Assembly: GCA_964200075.2 (NCBI GenBank)
Contig: CAXNAA020000503.1
Location: 1-20,668 of the forward strand
DNA: 20,668 bases
Reading direction: 5' to 3'
Source: Sphacelaria rigidula
Lineage: Eukaryota; Phaeophyceae; Sphacelariales
This document shows, piece after piece, positions 9,801 to 18,800 of the stretch. Position 1 is the first letter of the stretch. Each line of letters begins with the position of its first letter. The notes under the pieces are model-generated. The model was given only the letters and a program-made list of their open reading frames with translations. It ran no database searches and was not told where the DNA came from. The position numbers were made by a program, and so were the translations under genes.

Positions 9801-12800
9801 CCCCTCCCCTGCCCGGGACTTTGACTTGTCCCCTGATTCGTTCCCCTGTCCTCGTACCCATCTCTTATCCTGCAAGGATCATGGATGTCCTTGCCCCGAC
9901 GAACCCTACGAGGCTGGGGATTCACGCCATATACTCGTTCGTAAATCGCAATAATCGCGGTTCGTGCTCTATTCCATACACCCGTGAGACAGGAGGGGAA
10001 TTAACGGGGAATGTTGGTAGTGAGCTCTGTGCGCGAATGTTTTTGCTCATTGTCAAATAAGTCGCAGAGTTCACCCCAGCCGTATACCAACACACTTCCT
10101 GAAACCAAAATGTAAGGCGTGTACCGGGGAGATGGGTTGGTCCCTTGAGACCACAGACTCGTCCCGAGGAGGGGGGGCGTACTCATTTGTTGCTTGCCTT
10201 AGTCGTGTGACCATTGACCACGCATCCCTTTCGAGACGGAGCACCGAGGGGGGGGGGTTGAAGTGCGACAAATAAAAAATAATCCAACACCGATACGATG
10301 GAATCCGGGCTGCCTCCAGCGACCAGTAACATATCACAAAAAAACTGAAGACTGTCAGCTGACCATCGCTACAACATAGCAACACTCACCCCTGGCACTG
10401 TTGGATTGAATCTGAAGCAAAATATCTCGTGCGGGCTCTCGATCTTGAGCATCGGGTGGATTAGATCGGCAAAATCCCACAGCAGCACGTAGGAGTTGTC
10501 CACCTAGAAAGGACATCCAGCACGCAACGGGGGCTTCGCACTTACGATGGTGCTGTGCTCTGAATTAGGCTGGCCATGGTGGGAAGACAAGCTTTCCTAC
10601 GTATCGCCGATAAGCAATGACCCTCACGTCGCTCGAACGGTCGATTCAAGTGAGGTTGAGACTAGGGCAAAAAACACGCCCTTCGGGTTGAAATAGTTAC
10701 ACAATAGGACAATATGCCTCTCTTGACGGTTAACAATGGTGCCGGCAGGAACGTCCCCAACGCACCCACTACACAATTTTGCAATAGTCCATGTTCCTCT
10801 TTCAGGCTCACTTGGTTCTCGTCACGAGGTACCTGGCCTGAAAGTTGAACCCGCTCGTCGAAATTGACGTTCTTCACTGCGGACACCGCCACGCAGCCAT
10901 TACGCTTCGGCAGCCAATCGATAGCCGCCATTACCTTCGATCAGAATTACCATTCGGGAGTTCAACACGTGCGCAGTTTGCTCATTAAGGGGAAGGGGGT
11001 TGATGAAGAAAAATACACACATAAAAGGGGTCATTAGAGCGATACGTAAGGTCAACCTCACTCATCACCACCCTTCCTCTCCCCGTCCGAATTTCGTCAC
11101 AAAATACGCGCAACTTTGTACGCACTCGGGCGTGTAAGAGGCCGGAGAGGGAAGTCTTTCGGCGGCCGCCGTCGGTAACAACGAGCTCTGCGCAGTGGCC
11201 ACCGGAGGCCTTCCCCGAGGCCCCGCCGGTGGGCGAAAATTTGGAGGGGAATATGCCATTTTGCAAAAATTTGCCTCTATCTTATGTGTTGAAGGTATTC
11301 CAAAAGTGACTTGTGCGCGAGGAACACCTGAAAATCTTGATACACGAATGCAAGACATTGTTTAAAGACATCTTCGCTCTTGGGCAAAACGCGCACTACA
11401 TTCACAATTTTACGCACACACACATACATATATATATCGTACCTCATGAACATTGCAAGAAATGGCTATTGCAGCCGAAAAACAGGGCCAATTTTTCTGA
11501 GTTTTCAAATTCAAGTTGGTATTATGGACGGACTTGCCATTGACATGGTGACATTACGCTTTTTAGACGACAGTCAGCCCGTCAACTCCACCGTATCAGC
11601 AGTCTCAAATGTCAAAATATCCGGCGACTTCATCAACTGAGTTCGGCGGTAACCCGCCGAACGACAAAATTGTTTTCGGCGCTGCGCACAGAAAAAGCTC
11701 AAAATTCGGCGCCGCCGCAGTGCCTCACCTATTTCACGCCCTCGTTCGCACATTTCCCGTGCGAGTACACACACACATATATATATATATATATACGGTT
11801 TCGTCTCACTTCCAACCCCTGCCTTCCTTGGGATGAGTCCGCAGTCTCGAGGGAGGAACCATCCCATCTCTCTCCCGGTACAAACGTTGTAATGGCATAT
11901 CTCGGATTGGATCATGACTACCAGCGCGCCCGCACCCCATCGACTCTCGTCCAATGAACTTTTTTTGTTAGTCAGGTCCTGACGATTTCAACGGGACAAA
12001 TCAGGAACAGTACTCCTTAAAACACACACATACACACATTTGTATCAGCCGGGAAGCACACCTGCATTCTTCCGACCAAATTGCCGTCTCTTGTATCAGT
12101 TAGACAACCAGAGCGCAGGGACTGTCAAATAGTTAACGTCCCACACTGTAATCCAGCGATTCGCGTGGCCATTTCACACATGCTCGAGCCACCAATTGAG
12201 CTCTTGACATTTCTGGGCACGAGAAAACACATTTTGATACTGTTTTGGTCTTACCAGAGAGAGGTTGAAGCCTCACTTTATATTTGATTTGCGCTCTTGT
12301 TGTTGTATTCCTCGCTATAATTGTTAAATTTCTTCAGTGACTCCACTGAAATCAGGTGGTGTATGCCTCCTATTAAAATAAAATTAATCTTCCAACCCTT
12401 CGATGAATGAAGCAAGATTTAGTCCACCACCAAGATCCAGTAATACCCGGACAGTACACCAACAGCTAGTGGTCAATTATTATCAGAGCTTACTCGAGGT
12501 GGCCACCCCCACCCGTCAACCCCACACCCTATTCCACTAGTTTTCGAATTTGGACACTCCAGGGGGATATGTCCTCCGTGCTGCTTCTGGTGACAACTCG
12601 ACATGCGCATACATACTGCGCACAGCTATCTTCCACATATAACATTTTCCTCCGTGCACAGCATAGTCTGAAAAACAAAAATGGCCTGGCCGACGGCAAC
12701 CGTGCCGGAAGTAGTGGGACTAGGCCCATAGTGGAACGCTCAGCGGAAAACCTATGGTATTGCGGTGCAGTCAATAATGTCACCTTGTTTTTGGAGTGGA

Positions 12801-15800
12801 CGAGGTCTGTGAAAGTCCTCAGCTCCTTCAGTTCGTTCTCGTTTTCGTTCAACTTCAGCATCGTAGCGTCGTCGTCACCCACTCCAATGAAGGCATCCTG
12901 TTGAACACGGTGAAACGTAAGATATTTCTGCGCTGTTCGAGGGGTGGACGCATATGATGCTTTGGCGGGTATACCCATGTTGTGGGTCGCCGCGTGCTCT
13001 AGCTTTGGCAGACTGGTGCCACTTCAAAACTAAATAACTTTTGTCATGTTCGATAGCACCTATATCACGAGCGCCACAACTACGATATAGTAGTGTGACG
13101 ATTTTCACGTCGAGACGATCTCACTAACACTTCATCGACGTGGTAGGCACCTGGAGTACACCGGGAGTCGCCTGGACCTCCCCACCATTTGTTCAAATAA
13201 TGGGTTTGGGCTTGAGCTAGAAGTAGCGTTGGGTTTGTCAGAACACCGAGCTATCTCGCCCACCTGGAAGATATCGACGGTTTCGTTCTGCTGCAAAGAC
13301 TGTTCCACCGCGGGCGCAACCTTCCTGAGGAAAGAAACCATGCCTTCACATGCCATCATCTTGGACACCTGTCATCACGGGGAACGATGATATGCACGGG
13401 TTAACAGCAACGATGCTCCACAGCACACCATGTTCGCTCTCTAGTGAGATTTCGGAGGGCATTTACCACTGTACGCGCCCCGCACAGCAGTGTTCGAACT
13501 TGGCGTGAGCCAGAGGAAATTCACCCCTAGCGTTGCATGAATGCGATGTCAAAATCTATCATATCAGCACACTTCGTGCAGCATATGCGCCATCTTTCAG
13601 TGAGCCCTTCGATTCGAGTCATCACCACCACTCCTGAATGGGCGAGTGAAGGAGGTGTCCGCGACTTTGCAAATTCTTCGCGGCAGCTCTACTTTCCTCC
13701 GACACTCTTGTTTGCAGCCAACCACAAAGGCATCGGTCGTTTGCTATTAGCTATGGGTAATTTGGACAATACGAATAACACTAGAGACCCTTTTCAGAAC
13801 AAGCACTGTTGATAGATACCCGCGTCCTACGTCTTTTTGCGCTTGCCTCCTACCTCTTCTCGCTCGTAGTGCATGGTGGAGTACTGCACGGAGGCGTGCA
13901 CGCTACGAAACCACGTGGTCTGCGAAGCGGTTGAGCAGCTCTCCGCTGCGGCCTGACAGACAGAATCCATGAGCTTCCTGTCCGGATTGGTCGGATCGTA
14001 CGGCATGAAACTCGTCGCCATGTACTTTCTGATACCTATCTGGATTCGCAAACATCGTGTACGGTTGTAAAAAGTCGGGTTGGAACGATTGAATGAAAGT
14101 GCCATACTCGGAATTTCAATGGGCGGCGTCAGCTGCATTGAACGAAATAAACCGCCATAAATAATTGTCGATGTCTGACGAGTTTTGGCAACATAACATT
14201 TATGGTACCATGGTTATGCACACTTGTGCCAGAAACAGTTCGAATAACCGGAGTGGTGACTTGTGCTAGGGAGTCAGTCCTGCATTATCGTGCAACGGCC
14301 ATTCGAGATACCATACCCATCTAGGATATCTATCTGGGGTATGGGCATCTATGGACATTCACCCACGATATCACATAGCAAAGAGATGTCAATTGAGGAT
14401 GTCCATCGGAGGTAAATATCTTCTGTTTCTTTTTGTCACACTTTGGACCCCTCCCCGTCCTCGGGATGGTTCCGTGTCCTCAAATCTCAGGGAATCAACC
14501 CATCTCTCCCCGGCTACACGCCTTATTTTTTGGTATCGCGCATTGGATAATGCTCATCAGCACCTTCGCACCGCGCCAACTTTCACCGAAAGGATGCAGT
14601 GAAACAAACTATTTTTGCTACCCATGTTCCATTTCGTTCAATAGGAATCAGGTACTGTGAAAAAAACGACGAAACTAAATGTCCATATTCCAGGCAAAGG
14701 TCCATTCACAACATGGACATCCTAGATTGATCTGATATCCCAGATGGATATTCCAGATAGATGCCCACATCCAGATGGACATTCGTGTGGGAGGTAATAG
14801 CCCAGATGGAAGTCCATCCGGGGGGTAATGTCCCAGGTAGAAGTTGCACGAAACCTTGGAGCGGATATTAGAATGTCCAATGCAGCGATACGATGGGCAA
14901 TGTACATACAAGACGTTGAAAGGGTTGGGTGCGCATACTTCATTACAACGTCCGGGTACCTCTTTGGCCACCCACGTGGCCACCTCGACCCCCTGTAGAT
15001 CGTCCTTTCGTTACCTTTGCCATATAGTCATCAGTTAGCCAGTCGTGCGCATCCCGGTCCGCTAGCTTGCAAGGTACGCCGAAGCTCCGCCGAGGTCGGG
15101 TCATAGCCATCATCACAAGGGGTCGTTCCGCCTTTACTGTCAAACTTTCCACCTGAGGCAGTCAGTTTGACCAGATATGAGCAGTAGGGAGAGCAGAGAA
15201 AACGTCGCTGCGTGGGTTTTTCATCATGACCTGTGTTGGATCGGGTACTTTGTGGGAGGGGCTGTAAGTGTGGTGACAAGAGAATTTTCAGGAAGCTTCT
15301 CCACAATCGTGCACTGCGAAACATAGGGCGATCTCGCCCGTTTTTGCTTGATCTGGCGAGTGATGACCCATTATCACAAACGGCGAAGACTGATATCTTT
15401 CGCTACATTAATCCATCGCCTTCCCCATAAATACTTGGTGAGCAATACTATAGCTCGACGGAAGGCCTTCCCCATAAATACTTGGTGAGCAATACTATAG
15501 CTCGCCGAGATGCTCTCTGTTGTGTCATTGTGCTAACACTCCCACAGAGATGTCATGTGCATAACCTTTTCCACTAGCTTGTTTGATCGATTGATTGTCG
15601 CGCATTACCTGATTCTCGGGAGACCCAGCCTCCGTCATAACATGTAACATAGACGTACCCAAGGTAAGCGAACGGAAACGGAGGTTAGATGCCATTGTTC
15701 AAGCGATAATCCTATGGCGCACCTCCCGAGCGGTGTCCACGGCTGTTAACGAGTCCCAAGGGCGAGGAACGATGGGCTTGTCTTCATACACGGGCTTGCG

Positions 15801-18800
15801 ATTGGCCTCTTCTTCGGCCAGTCGAGCCGCCTGCTCAAGGACCGAAAGAAGAAGTTCGAAGCTTGAGCTTTGCCGTACTCACAGTACTGAACATGGCATC
15901 GTCGGTGTGGAATTTGAGAGCGTGCATTTAAGAACTCCGGGTACGCGATATCTGCACCGGGTTTTCCCTAAGAGAAGTTGTCGAACGTTTTCCTGCGGCT
16001 CCATAGTGGTCTGAAAAACTCAACGATCACCGGTGAAGACCGATGATTGAAGATGGAATATTATAATCCCGACATTTACGATTTGGTTCAGCTGAGTACA
16101 GTTCTCGTCGTTGAAAAAGCGCCAGGACGTGAGCAGCAAATGTAAAGTTGACGAGTGCCGACGCGTTGCTGGAGTAGTGATGAGCATGATTCAATCCGAT
16201 TCCAAAATATCAGGCAGGCACCGAGGGAGACATTGGTTGATCTCATGAGACTCCGGACTCGTCTCGAGGAAGACGACGGGTTTAAAGTGCGACGAAGAAC
16301 AAGAAAGTTGAAAAACGCCTCCTCTATGAAGTGGTGCAAGCACATTAGTTTCGCTGGGCTGTACCTTCCACTCTAGGACGGTTGGCTATAAGCCAATGAT
16401 ATTAAGAGAAAGGTACCTTGACGTAGCGTCAATTCAAATTCTCCAATATACTGCTCCAAGACGCATTCATGGACATTTCTGTACCTCAAAGAGATCAGTT
16501 TTTAGCGCTTTTCCGTATAATTACTGAAAAAGCCCGTTGAAGCAGCCAACGTCGAGACTACAGTGCAAGTGTAATACATGTCAGAGATCATCTCCATTAT
16601 GGTTCATGTCATAAATCAGGTTCTGAGTACTCGATGTGTACCTTTATCAAGAGGCACAGCTGAAAAAGGGGAGTCACGTGGGACGTTGAATGCGTTTGGT
16701 TCGAAGTTGTGCCGCACATTCGGGTCTCTAAACATCCATCAACGGTCTGGGTGAGTTTTTGAGATTCAACATTTGGGTGAGGTTCCACTCGAAAACAGTG
16801 CTTTCCCTGACCTAACGTCATGACCAATGAATTTCATATGGACGACCTCATGCCCTCCGACCCCCTTAAAATTATTTTTGGGGGTTGCCCGTCTCCCGTG
16901 CCCCCAAAGTGTATATGCGAAAGCACCAATTTCGGGCGAAAAGCGTCCGCTTTGTCGCCCCGATATCGAGGCAAAAAGGTGCTAAAAGAAATATATTTGA
17001 CGCAGAGACACTACATGCACTCAATCTCGATATTGATCATGACTTTAGGTCAGGGAAAGCACTGTTTTTGCGTTGAACCTCACCCAAATGTTGAACCTCA
17101 AAAACGGATCCAGGCTGTTCATCCGACGCAACGCAGTCTCCAGCGAGTTCTTCGAAGACCCAGTACCGGCAGGTGATATTCGTCGACAACTCAACTATTG
17201 CAGATTAACATTAGCTATGGCGGCTCTGCTTTCAGTTCACCAGGAATGCTCACTCGAAATCGGTCCGTTTCGGTGTTTTCCCGTATTCATTTCGTTCTCT
17301 ATGCGAGCTGGGCCGGCCAAGAAACGGATTTAAGCTGTCAAAGCAATATCTCATCGACACAAACGAGTTGGGTCGCGATCCGCATTTCGTATTAATCGTC
17401 CGATCATGGGGAAGGAATCAAATGCTCTCAAAAGTCTAGACCATTGTTTGCTCGTTGACTAAATCCCATGTCAAGTAATTCCTGTACCGTACGGAGATAG
17501 CGTACACACTAAATTCTATATGAAGCCCGGAACGATATATACAGCGGATGATGACGATTTTTGATGTGGACATTCCCTGGAGTACGGGGAAACGATCGAT
17601 ACCCTCACTTCTGCCTTATTCGTTGTCTGTCTAGAGATATGGCGCACATAAGGTTCTCTACTAGAATCAATATATTTGGAGCAGAGACACTACATGCACT
17701 AAATCTGGATAATATTGTGTCTCAGCCTTCAAGAGTTGTGTTTTCAAATTTCATATGGAGAACCGCTAGTGCATGATGAAGAAAAAAAAAGCCGTCTTTC
17801 CTTCATTTTTTTCATTTTTTTAGGGGAGTTTTGAGGAATAATGGACAATGCTCTCGAATCTTATCTTAGTTTTTCAGCTCAATTTTAAGAATTGAGATGT
17901 GAAATTTATCATCGAGAATCGCAAAGGCATGCGGAAGGAAAAAAAATGTGCCCTTCACTTGTTTTTTGAGAGAGGTGTGGGCGTTCTCGTGAAAATCTGG
18001 TCTTTACTATACTAAAACGTCCTAAACAAGTGAAAAATAATGCATATATACATCAACCTTTCCCGCTTGTTTTGGTGGTCCGTTATGGCCTAGCGAGGTC
18101 CCACAAAAAGATTCAAAAGACAAGCACCAAATATTGTTCCGAATTTCGCCCAGCCCGGTTTCGAAATCGTCCCGTCGACACTCAATCTTGGAAGTTGGGC
18201 TTTCAAATTTGGTACGGAGAAATAATAAGGCATACTAATTTTTTTTGAAGCAGCACATCGAGTTTTTTCGTTCCGTGAGTTGACGGCATATTCCCGAAAA
18301 CTACAGTAGTGGGGGTCTAACTGTTCATTTTGTGGCATTTTGTGATTTTTTCGTAATTGGCTATTTTCTTGGGCTCTTTCCGCTTGCCACCCCTTATCAC
18401 ATCGGGGATCTCAAGATATTTGTGTCCGCTTCACATTCCGAGAAAAAAACCCTCTGTATTCAATTTTGAGTGACTTACGGGCTGACCGGTCATGGGGGAC
18501 CCTGCCACGTTTCAGCCCAGATTCTTACTCTTCTGTATTTTCGGTCGATCGAGCCCGTCCCGATCATATTTGCAAAAAAATGTACACTTTTACTTTTTTG
18601 AGATTCTGCCTACTCAGTGCACTAGGGCCGAAAAACTGTGTGTTCACGGTCAATAACACCCTCCTGATGAACGGGGTATGTCCTCGTTTCGCCCGATAAC
18701 ACCAACTAAGACTGACTTTGGCACTATGTTTTGAAGATGATCTGTTTTGTTGTACCAAAATGTACCGACGCTAGCAATTCCGAGTTCTATCGAAGTGTAT

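Larger units (their letters stand above)
9163..10389 (-). other. Intron between exons 9 and 10
   Basis: About 1.2 kb. It contains family A copy A3 with family B copy B3 nested inside (10098-10272). An open frame continues from exon 10 into this intron to about 9435 without coding similarity. Confidence 0.7.
10935..12783 (-). other. Intron between exons 7 and 8
   Basis: About 1.85 kb. Contents: a GC-rich patch near 11130-11240, two compound (AC)n(AT)n microsatellites (11412-11438 and 11768-11796), a 9-bp-stem hairpin at 11641-11662 and family A copy A2. No coding sequence recognised. Confidence 0.7.
14040..15014 (-). other. Intron between exons 4 and 5
   Basis: About 975 bp. Family A copy A1 lies in the middle, with degenerate minisatellite-like blocks of inverted orientation on either side (14318-14356 and 14712-14830). 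Confidence 0.7.

Noticed and set aside
16820-17176. 118-codon open frame in the repeat island as a transposon protein
   Set aside because: Its centre is the IR1 arm and DR2 repeat; no catalytic motif of a transposase, integrase or reverse transcriptase is visible.
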